Shown here in pieces: positions 8,003 through 17,409 of a stretch of 64,000 nt of DNA. Source of the stretch: Pseudoalteromonas gelatinilytica. GTDB taxonomy: Bacteria; Pseudomonadota; Gammaproteobacteria; Enterobacterales; Alteromonadaceae. Position 1 is the stretch's first letter. Each line of letters begins with the position of its first letter. The position numbers and the translations under genes are program-made. The DNA is taken from NCBI RefSeq assembly GCF_001641615.1, contig NZ_LRRU01000019.1:62001-126000 (forward strand), written 5' to 3'. The notes beneath the pieces were generated by a model. The model did not search any database. It worked only from the letters and a program-made list of their open reading frames with translations, and was not told the origin of the DNA.

Positions 8003-9697
8003 ATGAACATCCTTAAGGAGCAAAAGACTAAATATCAAACTTCAGCTTTTTCTTTGGTATTTGGTTTGTTTTTCGCGTCATTTGGCAGCAAAGTTTATGC
8101 AAATGATCAACAGCAAACGTTGGTCTTAGTCGGCGGTGCCTTGACCACTTGCTCAAGTATGAGCCCTAAAAATTGCCTTTCGAATAAACAGATCAGTGGT
8201 AAACAGAATAATCAATATCGATTAAATAATGATGCCTTAAGTGAAATTAAGACAAACTGGCCAACCAAGAATAAAAAAAATCGTCAGCAAACGCTCAAGG
8301 TTTTAGCACAAATTGCACGTCAAAACTCAGGTGTGATCACTAAAAGTGATATTTTATGGGCATGGCGTGATTTAGATAACAAGCTACTAAACGAACTCAC
8401 TGATTCAGAATACAACTTTGTCATAGATTCACTTGAAGTTGCTGTATTAAATACAGATTCGACCCGTCAAAAAGAGCAGGTTAGTACAAGCGATAATAAC
8501 GAAAGTGCAGCTAATGATATTTTAGACTTCGTTGCTGCTTCTTTAAAAACAACCACCAAATCACCAGCAATTTTGGCTGTTACAGCTTCAAGCAGAGACC
8601 CATATGAATCAGCTGACTTTTATGAAGGGTTATTAAACTTTAATGGTGTTGAATCAAGCTGGTTACCTCTTACTCCTGCCTTAGCAAAAGCGATAACCAG
8701 TAAGCAATGTGAGAGTTTGGATTCTTTACGTAGTGACTCCATGGGCGTTTTTAATCGTGAGACAATTTACCCTGATCGAACTAAGGCCGAAAAAGCGCTT
8801 TGTGATAAAGGGGTAGATCATTTAGTTGAGCTAATTGAAAATGCCACGGGGATTATGTTTAACGGGGGCGATCAAAGTTTAACCAGAAAAGTTCTTTTTG
8901 ATGAAGAGGGTAAGCAATACCCTTGGACTCATGCAATTTTACAAAGGCCATTACTTGTAGGCACTAGCGCAGGCACTGCGGTGCAAAGTGGTGGTAAAAA
9001 TGCCTATGGTTCAGTACCAATGATCACAAACGGCACAAGTTTAGCTGCAATGAGAGAAGGTGCGTTTGCGGTATCACCGCCAAGTGAACGCTGTGATAAT
9101 GAATGTGGTGATAAGCTTTCAGCAGATTCACTCACTTATGAAAAACAAGGTGGACTAGGCAGTTTTCCGTACGGTGTTCTTGATACACACTTTAGCGAGC
9201 GTAACAGAACAATGCGTTTGGCTAGATTACTGGCAGATACAAAGCAAAAGAATGGTTTTGGCATTGATGAAACCACAGCCCTTGTATCAATTCGAGCAGG
9301 TAAAACCTCATTAATGACGGTGATTGGTAAAAGCGGTGTCGTGCATGTTCAATCAGACGCTAAAAACAGCGGAGCAATTAGTTATTGGCCTGCAGGTGCA
9401 GTTATTGATGTAACAAAGGATGGCTTTAATCTCGCTAAACGAACTGTTGATAATGCACTCCCTAATATTAAAATTCCGCCACTGCCGATGCAGCGTTTTG
9501 GCACTATTTTTTCAGATGCTAAATTACGTTCGCTTGTACAAGCTATGTGTTTAACCCAAGAACAACAGGCAGTAGCCCAGCACGATGAGTTTTTATTGGA
9601 TTTAAATGCCACTGACAATACTCATTATTACCGTGTAAATACGAGTAGTACAGGCTGTGCGGTAGAAAACCTAGCTTTTAAAGTTAAGACATTTTAG
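8003..9697 (+). CDS. cphE: Secreted cyanophycinase (peptidase family S51, CphE-like)
   Basis: A 564-residue exported serine peptidase of the cyanophycinase family, which cuts cyanophycin into beta-Asp-Arg dipeptides. Visible: the first strand with LVLVGGALT, the segment GIMFNGGDQSLTR, the nucleophile elbow GTSAGT with Ser322, and the His motif DTHFSERNR with His396, both as in known cyanophycinases. An extra segment of about 150 residues precedes the core, as in extracellular forms rather than the short cyanobacterial CphB. I chose the ATG at 8003: it gives a classic signal peptide of about 33 residues ending KVYA, and GAG lies 9 bases upstream. The frame is open back to an ATG at 7925, but that start has no ribosome site. 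The gene is divergent from a TonB receptor, a permease and iadA, and no cyanophycin synthetase is near, so the role is use of outside polymer. Confidence 0.88.
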   Translation: MNILKEQKTKYQTSAFSLVFGLFFASFGSKVYANDQQQTLVLVGGALTTCSSMSPKNCLSNKQISGKQNNQYRLNNDALSEIKTNWPTKNKKNRQQTLKVLAQIARQNSGVITKSDILWAWRDLDNKLLNELTDSEYNFVIDSLEVAVLNTDSTRQKEQVSTSDNNESAANDILDFVAASLKTTTKSPAILAVTASSRDPYESADFYEGLLNFNGVESSWLPLTPALAKAITSKQCESLDSLRSDSMGVFNRETIYPDRTKAEKALCDKGVDHLVELIENATGIMFNGGDQSLTRKVLFDEEGKQYPWTHAILQRPLLVGTSAGTAVQSGGKNAYGSVPMITNGTSLAAMREGAFAVSPPSERCDNECGDKLSADSLTYEKQGGLGSFPYGVLDTHFSERNRTMRLARLLADTKQKNGFGIDETTALVSIRAGKTSLMTVIGKSGVVHVQSDAKNSGAISYWPAGAVIDVTKDGFNLAKRTVDNALPNIKIPPLPMQRFGTIFSDAKLRSLVQAMCLTQEQQAVAQHDEFLLDLNATDNTHYYRVNTSSTGCAVENLAFKVKTF

Positions 9698-9730
9698 CAG
9701 TTAAGGTACTGAAAAAGTAGTGGATTATTT

Positions 9731-9765
9731 GTTCATTATTAGTTAGCGTTAGACTAATAATGAAC
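9731..9765. repeat. 13-bp perfect inverted repeat downstream of the cyanophycinase gene
   Basis: GTTCATTATTAGT (9731-9743) and ACTAATAATGAAC (9753-9765) are perfect inverted copies with a 9-base loop. No T-run follows on the + strand, so it is not a standard terminator. It lies just before the next gene and contains an in-frame ATG at 9760 that I therefore do not take as a start. Confidence 0.6.
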
Positions 9766-9783
9766 AAACCATGGAATGGAGTT

Positions 9784-10197
9784 ATGAAATATAACGTACT
9801 ACTTTTATTTATTTTTGGCTGTTTATTTGCCTATTTATCTATACCAGTCATAGGTTATGGCGCAGCTATTGCGATACCTACAGTAGTACTTTCCCCGCTT
9901 TATGAATTGTCACCTAACTTTGCTTTATCAATGGTTGATATCGTTACTTTAGGTCTTCCTTTATTAGCGTTACTTTTGGTGTTTTTATTAATAAGTAAGT
10001 CGCTTTATCTCAAAGACAAAGCGTATTCATATTTTATATTGCTGACACCATTTTTTGCACTGCATTTATATTTTGCTTTTAACACCTTTTCTGCAAATAT
10101 TGATAACACCACTTTACTGACTAGTTTGCCTAAGTATGTATTACTAGTGCTATTTGTGGCGCTTTTTTCTACTCATAAGAAACCGAACTTTAGTTGA
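9784..10197 (+). CDS. Small unrecognised membrane protein
   Basis: A 137-residue hydrophobic protein with about four membrane segments (about residues 3-22, 28-45, 55-75 and 85-130 with a polar break). I recognise no family. The frame is open back to an ATG at 9760, but that codon sits inside the arm of a perfect inverted repeat and has no ribosome site. ATG 9784 is preceded by GGAG, although only 2 bases away, so the start is uncertain. It lies between the cyanophycinase and a phosphofructokinase, with no sign of coupling to either. Confidence 0.5.
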   Translation: MKYNVLLLFIFGCLFAYLSIPVIGYGAAIAIPTVVLSPLYELSPNFALSMVDIVTLGLPLLALLLVFLLISKSLYLKDKAYSYFILLTPFFALHLYFAFNTFSANIDNTTLLTSLPKYVLLVLFVALFSTHKKPNFS

Positions 10198-10268
10198 TGT
10201 AAGTCATACGCGAAAGTTCAACATATAAGCTAATCTCTAATTAATCAGTGAACGAAGTTGGTAACACA

Positions 10269-11357
10269 ATGAAAAAATTACTGCTATTAACAAGTGGGGG
10301 TGATTGCCCTGGGCTTAATGGGGTGATCAGAGCGGTGGTTAAAGCAGCCGAACATGATGGCAATTGGCAGGTGTATGGTAGCCGAAGAGCGTACTGTGGT
10401 GTGCTTGAAAAGCCTAACGATATTATACACTTAACCAGTGAAGTGGTGGCTGGTATTCATGTTCGTGGTGGAACAATTCTGGAAACTGTTAATAAAGGAA
10501 ACCCAACCGCATTTCCTGCTGAAATAGCTGGCGAACAAGTGTTTATTGACCGATCTGATGAGCTGATCAGTACGATAAAGCAACTTGGTTTTGATGCGGT
10601 AATAAATATAGGTGGTGATGGTTCACATAGGGTATCTCAGCATTTATTTGAGCATGGCTTAAATATCGTTGGGGTACCAAAAACTATTGATAATGATTTA
10701 TATGGTACTGATTACACAATTGGTTTTCAGACTGCTGTCGACACAGCTACCGAAGCCATTGATCGGCTAATACCAACAGCGCAAAGTCATAATCGGGTGA
10801 TTGTGACAGAAGTAATGGGGCGCGATGCAGGCTGGATTTGTTTGCACTCTGCTATTGCTGCCGGTGCTGAGGTCGCACTTATTCCAGAAATTCCTTACGA
10901 TATTGAAGCGATTAAAACCAAATTAACGTCACGTTTTGATAAAGGCCATGGATTTGCCAATATCGTCATTTCAGAAGGAGCTAAACCTATTGCTGGTGGT
11001 GTTGTAAGTAAACAATCTAATGAACGTGGTTACGAAAACCCTGTACTAGGTGGTATAGCTGAGCAACTTGCTTCGCAGATACGTGTTGCGCTTGATCTTG
11101 ATGTAAGAGTCACTGTGTTAGGGCATATACAACGGGGTGGTACACCGAATGCGTTCGATAGGGTGCTTGCAGCAGAGTTTGGGGTTAAGGCATTTGAGCT
11201 AGTAAAGAAAGGTCAGTTTGGTTTTATCCCTGTCAGTAAAGACGGTGAAATTAAACCAATCAGTTTAAAAGAAGCTACTTCAGAATATCGCGTCATTCCT
11301 TTAGAGCATTCTTTAATAACAAGTGCCCGCGCTATGGGCATGTGTTTAGGCGAATAA
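10269..11357 (+). CDS. 6-phosphofructokinase (ATP-type residue 104, Lys in PKTIDND)
   Basis: A 362-residue phosphofructokinase that phosphorylates fructose 6-phosphate to fructose 1,6-bisphosphate in glycolysis. Seen: the N-terminal nucleotide loop LTSGGDCPGLNG, GGDGS at residues 115-119, the catalytic PKTIDND at 137-143, MGRDAGW, and the C-terminal LGHIQRGGTP. The Gly in GGDGS (position 104 of the E. coli enzyme) points to ATP as donor; pyrophosphate enzymes have Asp there. The Lys in PKTIDND, where E. coli PfkA has Gly, is shared with pyrophosphate-type and mixed-clade enzymes, so this is not an ordinary PfkA. ATG 10269 gives the usual MKKLLLLTSGG start; an upstream GTG at 10248 is less likely. 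It seems to be a single-gene unit. Confidence 0.87.
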   Translation: MKKLLLLTSGGDCPGLNGVIRAVVKAAEHDGNWQVYGSRRAYCGVLEKPNDIIHLTSEVVAGIHVRGGTILETVNKGNPTAFPAEIAGEQVFIDRSDELISTIKQLGFDAVINIGGDGSHRVSQHLFEHGLNIVGVPKTIDNDLYGTDYTIGFQTAVDTATEAIDRLIPTAQSHNRVIVTEVMGRDAGWICLHSAIAAGAEVALIPEIPYDIEAIKTKLTSRFDKGHGFANIVISEGAKPIAGGVVSKQSNERGYENPVLGGIAEQLASQIRVALDLDVRVTVLGHIQRGGTPNAFDRVLAAEFGVKAFELVKKGQFGFIPVSKDGEIKPISLKEATSEYRVIPLEHSLITSARAMGMCLGE

Positions 11358-11360
11358 TCT

Positions 11361-11385
11361 GCGAATTGTTATTCCTTCAATTCGC
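11361..11385 (+). terminator. Hairpin after phosphofructokinase, probable terminator
   Basis: A perfect 8-bp stem, GCGAATTG (11361-11368) with CAATTCGC (11378-11385), starts 4 bases after the stop codon. The following T-run is weak, so it could instead only stabilise the mRNA end. Confidence 0.5.
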
Positions 11386-11512
11386 ATATCTAATAGTTTT
11401 AAAACAACTTTCTCAGTTATCTTCGCAATAATTCAATTAGTAATTTATTTATTGCACAAAAAGCACGCGCTAAAGCAAGCTATTTATTTAATGTAAAGTT
11501 CTTTAAAGATGG

Positions 11513-11560
11513 TTGATCTGTGCCTTTTTTAGTTTAGAATGATCGTTCACTCTAAACTAA
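11513..11560 (+). promoter_or_regulatory. Promoter and TetR-type operator of the RND efflux operon
   Basis: TTGATC (11513-11518) and TAGAAT (11535-11540), 16 bases apart, form a likely sigma-70 promoter. A 32-bp palindrome covers the -10: TTAGTTTAGA (11529-11538) and TCTAAACTAA (11551-11560) are perfect inverted copies around a 12-base centre that contains GATCGTTCA. Such a site fits repression by the TetR-type regulator encoded after the operon at 17410. The palindrome ends directly at the ribosome site of the first gene. Confidence 0.75.
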
Positions 11561-11570
11561 GGAACTACAC

Positions 11571-12734
11571 ATGCAGCGCTCTCGCATTCCATTTTTTGCA
11601 CTGTCAGCTTTGGCTGGTGCTGTTTTATTATCAGGCTGCGGCCAATCTGAATCGGCTCAAGGGCAAACGCAGGCAGCACAAGCTGTACCTGTTGGCGTTA
11701 TTGAGATGCAAAGCAAACCTCTTACGCTAACTAAAGAATTGCCAGGCCGTGTGGCTGCTTCACGTATCGCGCAAATTCGCCCACAGGTTAACGGTATTAT
11801 TCAATCACGTATGTTCGTTGAAGGTGCTGAAGTAGAAAAGGGCCAAGCCTTATATCAAATCGATCCATCTACTTTTGAAGCTGAAGTAGCGACTAGCAAA
11901 GCGGCTATCACAAAAGCACAAGCAAGTATTGCTAATGCAAAAGCAAAAGCTGAACGCTATAAAGAACTATTGAGTATCAAAGCAGTAAGCCAACAAGATT
12001 ACGACGAAGCAGATGCAGCATACAAAGGTGCAAAAGCAGACTTACTAACAGCTCAAGCGCAGCTTAAAACTGCTGAAATCAATTTAAACTACAGCAAAGT
12101 GTTAGCACCAATTAGTGGTCAAATTGGTAAATCAGATGTCACTGCCGGTGCACTTGTTAGCGCTAATCAAGCTACAGCATTAGCAACCATTACTCAATTA
12201 GACCCTATTTATGTTGATTTAACCCAGTCGAGCAGTGAACTAACACGTTTAAAAAAAGCCATTGCTGCGGGTGAGCTTGATAAAGATGCTGCTTTACATT
12301 CAAAAGTTGAATTAAAGATGGAAGATGGCAGCACTTATCAACATAAAGGCACATTGCAATTTTCTGAAGTAACCGTTGATCCAAGCACAGGCTCAGTAAC
12401 GTTACGTGCTGAATTTCCTAACCCTGAAAAATTACTACTGCCTGGTATGTATGTTCGTGCAGTGATTGTTGAAGGTGTGAAAAGTGATGCGATTTTAGCA
12501 CCGCAACGTGGCGTAAGCAGAAACACTAAAGGTGAGCCTACTGCCATGGTTGTAAGCAAAGACAACACAGTAGAAGCTCGCGTGCTTAAAACAGATCGTA
12601 CTGTGGGCTCAAACTGGTTAGTGACAGATGGCCTTAACAGTGGCGATAAGCTAATTGTTGAAGGTTTACAGAAAATCCGCCCAGGTGCACCAGTCAATGC
12701 AATGCCTGCAGAATCAGCAGCTAATAGCCAGTAA
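11571..12734 (+). CDS. RND efflux periplasmic adaptor lipoprotein (AcrA/MexA-like)
   Basis: A 387-residue membrane fusion protein joining the inner-membrane pump to an outer-membrane channel. The signal peptide ends in the lipobox LSGC, so it is lipid-anchored at about Cys23. A lipoyl half (about 60-95) with PQVNGIIQSRMFVEGAEVEKGQ follows, then an alpha-helical hairpin rich in Ala and Lys (about 100-165), the second lipoyl half, a beta-barrel domain with LDPIYVDLTQSSSEL, and the C-terminal membrane-proximal domain. GGAAC precedes the ATG. It is the first gene of a three-gene operon, 12 bases before the pump gene. Confidence 0.9.
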   Translation: MQRSRIPFFALSALAGAVLLSGCGQSESAQGQTQAAQAVPVGVIEMQSKPLTLTKELPGRVAASRIAQIRPQVNGIIQSRMFVEGAEVEKGQALYQIDPSTFEAEVATSKAAITKAQASIANAKAKAERYKELLSIKAVSQQDYDEADAAYKGAKADLLTAQAQLKTAEINLNYSKVLAPISGQIGKSDVTAGALVSANQATALATITQLDPIYVDLTQSSSELTRLKKAIAAGELDKDAALHSKVELKMEDGSTYQHKGTLQFSEVTVDPSTGSVTLRAEFPNPEKLLLPGMYVRAVIVEGVKSDAILAPQRGVSRNTKGEPTAMVVSKDNTVEARVLKTDRTVGSNWLVTDGLNSGDKLIVEGLQKIRPGAPVNAMPAESAANSQ

Positions 12735-12746
12735 CGGAGAAACTTA

Positions 12747-15700
12747 ATGTCACGATTTTTTATTGATCGGCCCATATTTGCATGGGTACTTGCTATCGTT
12801 GTGATGCTGGCAGGTATCTTAGCAATTAGAAGTTTGCCGGTTGCGCAGTATCCATCAATTGCACCACCTGCAATTAGTATTCAAGCCACATACCCTGGTG
12901 CGTCGGCCCGTACTCTTGAAGATACGGTTACACAGGTTATTGAACAAAAAATGAAAGGGCTAGATGGCTTGCTCTACATGTCATCAACCTCTGAGTCAAA
13001 TGGCTCAGCGACGTTAACCTTAACCTTTAGTGCAGATACAGACCCTGATATCGCACAGGTTCAAGTACAAAACAAACTGTCGCTTGCAACACCGTTATTG
13101 CCAGAAGAAGTACAGCGTCAAGGTGTCTCGGTTGCAAAATCTGCCCGTAACTTCCTGATGGTTGTAGGCTTTGTATCAGAAGACGGCAGTATGAATAACA
13201 TCGATATCGGTGATTATGTTTCATCAAACGTGCTTGATATTATTTCGCGTGTAAATGGTGTCGGTGAAGTACAACTGTTTGGTTCTCAATATGCAATGCG
13301 TATTTGGTTAGACCCAGCTAAGTTACTTAAATACTCGTTAACTCCTGCAGATATTAGCGCTGCAATCAGTGCTCAAAATGCGCAAGTGTCGGCAGGTCAA
13401 CTAGGTGCCTTGCCAGCAGTAAGTGGCCAACAATTAAATGCAACGGTGACAGCGCAAAGCCGTTTACAAACACCTGAGCAATTTAGAAATATTTTTGTAA
13501 AAACCAATGCTGATGGTTCAGTTGTTCGCCTAAGTGACGTTGCAAATGTTGAATTAGGTGGTGAAAACTACGGTGTTGTTGCGCGCTTTAACGGCAAACC
13601 TGCATCGGGTTTAGGTGTTAAGCTTGCCAGTGGTGCCAACGCACTTGATACTGCAGACGGCGTAAAAGCCGCGCTTGCTGAACTTGAGCCTTTCTTCCCT
13701 GAAGGTTTAACTACGGTTGTTCCTTACGATACGACGCCATTCGTATCACTTTCAATTGAGAAAGTAGTAAGCACTCTGATTGAAGCTGTTGTACTGGTGT
13801 TCTTAGTAATGTACTTATTCTTACAGAACTTCAGAGCAACACTTATTCCGACCATTGCAGTACCTGTTGTATTGCTAGGTACGTTTGCCATTTTACAAGT
13901 GTTTGGTTTCTCAATTAATACACTCACTATGTTTGCGATGGTACTTGCCATTGGTCTACTGGTAGATGATGCCATCGTTGTTGTTGAAAACGTTGAACGT
14001 GTAATGACTGAAGAAAACTTATCGCCATTACAAGCAACACGTAAATCGATGGATGAAATCAAAGGCGCACTTGTCGGTATTGCGATGGTGCTGTCGGCTG
14101 TATTTGTGCCTATGGCGTTCTTCCCAGGCTCTACAGGTGTAATTTACCGTCAGTTCTCAATCACTTTAGTAACAGCTATGAGTCTATCTGTGCTAGTTGC
14201 GTTGATTTTAACACCAGCGCTTTGTGCGACTATTTTAAAACCAAGTCATGTTCACAATAACAAGTCATTTATTGGTCGTTTCTTCCTTGGTTTTAATCGT
14301 GGTTTTGACAAAACAAACTCGGGTGCGCAAGGTTTTGTGTCTCGCATGATCAAACACAGTAAACGCTACTTACTTATTTACGGTTTAATCGTGGGTGGTA
14401 TGGTGTTTATTTTCTCACAATTACCATCGGCATTTTTACCAGATGAAGACCAAGGTATTTTGTTTAACCAAGTGAGCTTACCTGCGGGTGCGACAACAGA
14501 GCAAACGTTAAAAGTCGTTGAAAAGATGGAGCACCACTTCTTAGAAGATCAATCAGAAGCGGTTAAATCTATCTTTACGGTAACAGGTTTTAGCTTTGCA
14601 GGTTCTGGTCAAAATGCGGCTATCGGCTTTGTTGGGTTAAAACACTGGGATGAACGTCAACGCCCTGATCTATCAGTCGGTGCAGTTGCGGGTAAAGCCA
14701 TGGGTTACTTTTCAACGATTAAAGAAGCGTTCGTATTTGCTTTCCCACCCCCAGCGGTTGTTGAGCTTGGCACTGCAAACGGTTTTACCTTGTTCTTACA
14801 GGATAGGGTTGGCCTAGGTCACGAAAAACTACTTGAAGCACGTAACATGTTTTTAGGTATGGCTGCGCAGAATCCTGTGCTATCGGGTGTGCGCCCGAAT
14901 GGTCAAGAAGATAAGCCAGAGCTTGAACTTGATATTGATTTAGCAAAAGCCGAAGCATTAGGTCTTACTCAAGCTGATATCAATAATACGTTATCGACAG
15001 CGTGGGGTAGTAGCTATGTAAATGACTTTATCGACCGTGGCCGTGTGAAAAAAGTGTACTTACAAGGCACACCTGAATCACGCATGGTGCCAGAAGACTT
15101 AGATGAATGGTATGTACGTAACGCAAGTGGTGACATGGTGCCATTTACGGCGTTTGCTCATTCGTATTGGACTTATGGCTCACCGCGTCTTGAGCGTTAC
15201 AACGGCTTCTCAGCGATGGAAATACAAGGTGCGGCTGCGCCGGGTTACAGTACTGGTCAAGCGATGGCTGAAGTTGAGAAAATGGTTAAGAAATTACCAG
15301 CTGGCGTGTCGTTTGAATGGACAGGTATTTCATATGAAGAGCGCTTAAGTGGTGGTCAAGCACCATTGCTTTATGCACTTTCATTGTTGGTTGTATTCTT
15401 ATGTCTAGCGGCATTATACGAGAGCTGGTCAGTTCCTGCTGCGGTTATGCTAATTGTACCGCTTGGGGTATTTGGTGCATCGATTGCCTCGTTTGTATTT
15501 AATTTATCTAACGATATTTATCTACAAGTAGGTCTTTTAACCACCATAGGTTTGGCATCAAAAAATGCCATCTTAATTGTAGAGTTTGCGATTCATAAAA
15601 TGGATGAAGGTATGAAATTAGTCGATGCTGCTGTGGCTGCTATTCGCCTTCGTTTACGTCCAATCTTTATGACATCAATGGCATTTGTCTGTGGTGTACT

Positions 15701-15878
15701 ACCCCTAGCAATTGCATCAAGTGCGGGTTCGGGTGCGCAAAACGCACTAGGTATTGCTGTTATCGGCGGTACACTTGCTTCATCGACCATTGTGGTGTTG
15801 TTTGTACCATTGTTCTTTGTACTGGTGCGTCGTGTATTCCCAGGTAAAACAAAATCAACGAATGAGGAGCAGGCATAA
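12747..15878 (+). CDS. RND multidrug efflux pump, HAE1 family (AcrB/MexB-like)
   Basis: A 1043-residue proton-driven drug exporter of the inner membrane, of normal family length. It starts with [16 protein letters not shown] and has the proton-relay Asp407-Asp408 in [17 protein letters not shown] and Lys939 in [14 protein letters not shown]. These lie at or within one residue of the E. coli AcrB positions. Two large periplasmic loops flank the porter domain, and the pattern of 12 membrane segments is regular. It overlaps the next gene by one base (TAATG), so translation is probably coupled. Substrates cannot be predicted, but HAE1 pumps usually export hydrophobic drugs, dyes and detergents. 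Confidence 0.93.
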   Translation: MSRFFIDRPIFAWVLAIVVMLAGILAIRSLPVAQYPSIAPPAISIQATYPGASARTLEDTVTQVIEQKMKGLDGLLYMSSTSESNGSATLTLTFSADTDPDIAQVQVQNKLSLATPLLPEEVQRQGVSVAKSARNFLMVVGFVSEDGSMNNIDIGDYVSSNVLDIISRVNGVGEVQLFGSQYAMRIWLDPAKLLKYSLTPADISAAISAQNAQVSAGQLGALPAVSGQQLNATVTAQSRLQTPEQFRNIFVKTNADGSVVRLSDVANVELGGENYGVVARFNGKPASGLGVKLASGANALDTADGVKAALAELEPFFPEGLTTVVPYDTTPFVSLSIEKVVSTLIEAVVLVFLVMYLFLQNFRATLIPTIAVPVVLLGTFAILQVFGFSINTLTMFAMVLAIGLLVDDAIVVVENVERVMTEENLSPLQATRKSMDEIKGALVGIAMVLSAVFVPMAFFPGSTGVIYRQFSITLVTAMSLSVLVALILTPALCATILKPSHVHNNKSFIGRFFLGFNRGFDKTNSGAQGFVSRMIKHSKRYLLIYGLIVGGMVFIFSQLPSAFLPDEDQGILFNQVSLPAGATTEQTLKVVEKMEHHFLEDQSEAVKSIFTVTGFSFAGSGQNAAIGFVGLKHWDERQRPDLSVGAVAGKAMGYFSTIKEAFVFAFPPPAVVELGTANGFTLFLQDRVGLGHEKLLEARNMFLGMAAQNPVLSGVRPNGQEDKPELELDIDLAKAEALGLTQADINNTLSTAWGSSYVNDFIDRGRVKKVYLQGTPESRMVPEDLDEWYVRNASGDMVPFTAFAHSYWTYGSPRLERYNGFSAMEIQGAAAPGYSTGQAMAEVEKMVKKLPAGVSFEWTGISYEERLSGGQAPLLYALSLLVVFLCLAALYESWSVPAAVMLIVPLGVFGASIASFVFNLSNDIYLQVGLLTTIGLASKNAILIVEFAIHKMDEGMKLVDAAVAAIRLRLRPIFMTSMAFVCGVLPLAIASSAGSGAQNALGIAVIGGTLASSTIVVLFVPLFFVLVRRVFPGKTKSTNEEQA

Positions 15879-17281
15879 TGAAAGCTAAACTAATCTCAGT
15901 GTCTGTTGCTGCACTTATGTTATCTGCCTGTAATATGGCGCCAGATATGGAGCAGCGTGAATTACCCGTTGCTCAAAACTATGATATCCAAGGTACAGCA
16001 GGCGATATCAATGCGCTCAATTGGCAGTCATTTTTCAGTAATGCGCAGCTGCAACAGCTGATTGCGCTCACACTTGAAAACAACAAAGACATAAAAACTG
16101 CTGCACTGAATGTGCAGCAGGTAAGAGCAATGTACCAGATTGAAGATTCAGCGCTTTACCCAAGCATTGATTTGAATGCATCGGGTACGCGTCAGCGTCT
16201 TCCGGCAGATTTATCTGGTACCGGACAAGCAACTATTTCTGAAAATTATTCAGCGACTGTTGGCCTAACCGCTTATGAAATTGATCTTTGGGGCAAAGTC
16301 CGCAACCAATCAGAGCAAGCTTTGCAAAATCTTTATTCGGCCGAATACAGTTTAACAAGTGTACGCATTAGTTTGATTTCAGAATTAGTGAATGCATGGC
16401 TTAACTATGCGACGGACAAAGAGCTTTTGGCACTTGCAAACGAGACTTTAAAGTCACAGCAGGAGTCTTTAGAGCTAACCCGTAAAACATTTGCCCTTGG
16501 TGCAGCTTCTCAGTTAACGCTATCGCAACTTGAAAGTACGGTAGCAACCGCGAAGGTTGATATTGCAAACTATCAGCGTTTATTAAAGCGTGATAAAAAT
16601 GCCCTCGATTTTTTAGTGGGTAAAACTGTCACTGCGGATTTATTACCATCACAAAATATTGATGATGTACTGAGTTTACCGGATGTACCAGTGGGGTTAC
16701 CGTCTGAGCTATTGACTCAGCGACCTGATATTAAAGCAGCTGAGCATGATTTACTGGCAGCCAATGCAAACATTGGTGTGGCAAAAGCGGCATTCTATCC
16801 AAGCATCAGTTTAACCGCGAATGCGGGGACAGCTTCAGCTGACTTGAGTAATCTGTTTGATTCAGGCTCAGGTACTTGGAGTTTTGTACCTTCGGTAAAT
16901 TTGCCTATTTTTAATATGGGTCGTAATCAAGCTAATCTCGATGTTGCAAAAGCTCAACAAGAAATGGCACTAACCAGCTACGAGCAAACCATACAGCAAG
17001 CGTTTAAAGAGGTTTCTGATGCACTTGCTGATCGTGAAGGTTATATGCATCAGCTAGATGCGCTCAATGACTTATATCAAAGTAATGAGCTATCTTTTAC
17101 TTTATCGGATGCGCGTTTTCAAAAAGGGGCAGACAGTTACTTACAAGTATTGGATGCACAACGAAATTGGTACAGTGCTGGACAACAGTTAATTTTGGGT
17201 AAACAAGCATATCTGGCGAGCCAAATTAATTTGTATAAAGCACTGGGTGGCGGCTGGAATGCACAAAAATCTGTGCAATAA
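15878..17281 (+). CDS. RND efflux outer-membrane channel lipoprotein (OprM/NodT family)
   Basis: A 467-residue outer-membrane factor completing the tripartite pump. The signal peptide ends in the lipobox LSAC (Cys18). Two repeats of the OEP domain are seen; typical motifs include YEIDLWGKVRNQ in the first and LLTQRPDIKAAEHDLLAANANIGVAKAAFYPSI in parts in the second. The C-terminus carries SYLQVLDAQR. The start codon overlaps the stop codon of the pump gene by one base, and GAGGAG lies upstream inside it. A long imperfect hairpin follows the gene. Confidence 0.9.
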   Translation: MKAKLISVSVAALMLSACNMAPDMEQRELPVAQNYDIQGTAGDINALNWQSFFSNAQLQQLIALTLENNKDIKTAALNVQQVRAMYQIEDSALYPSIDLNASGTRQRLPADLSGTGQATISENYSATVGLTAYEIDLWGKVRNQSEQALQNLYSAEYSLTSVRISLISELVNAWLNYATDKELLALANETLKSQQESLELTRKTFALGAASQLTLSQLESTVATAKVDIANYQRLLKRDKNALDFLVGKTVTADLLPSQNIDDVLSLPDVPVGLPSELLTQRPDIKAAEHDLLAANANIGVAKAAFYPSISLTANAGTASADLSNLFDSGSGTWSFVPSVNLPIFNMGRNQANLDVAKAQQEMALTSYEQTIQQAFKEVSDALADREGYMHQLDALNDLYQSNELSFTLSDARFQKGADSYLQVLDAQRNWYSAGQQLILGKQAYLASQINLYKALGGGWNAQKSVQ

Positions 17282-17304
17282 ATCAGCAAAAGCATAATTT
17301 ATTT

Positions 17305-17365
17305 AAGGTTTTGCAGGATCTTAGTTGTTTTGACTCTCCTCTAAGATTAAGATCCTGTAAACCTT
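17305..17365. terminator. Long imperfect hairpin between the RND operon and its regulator gene
   Basis: The arms at 17305-17322 and 17349-17365 pair over about 16 bases (AAGGTTT and CAGGATCTT with their complements, one small bulge) around a 26-base loop that has its own CTTAG/CTAAG pair. Only a weak T/A-rich stretch follows. It is probably a terminator or processing site that separates tetR from the pump genes. Confidence 0.5.
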
Positions 17366-17409
17366 GTTTAAATTTAAGTTAACCATAGTCAGTAAAGCTT
17401 GGAGAAACC

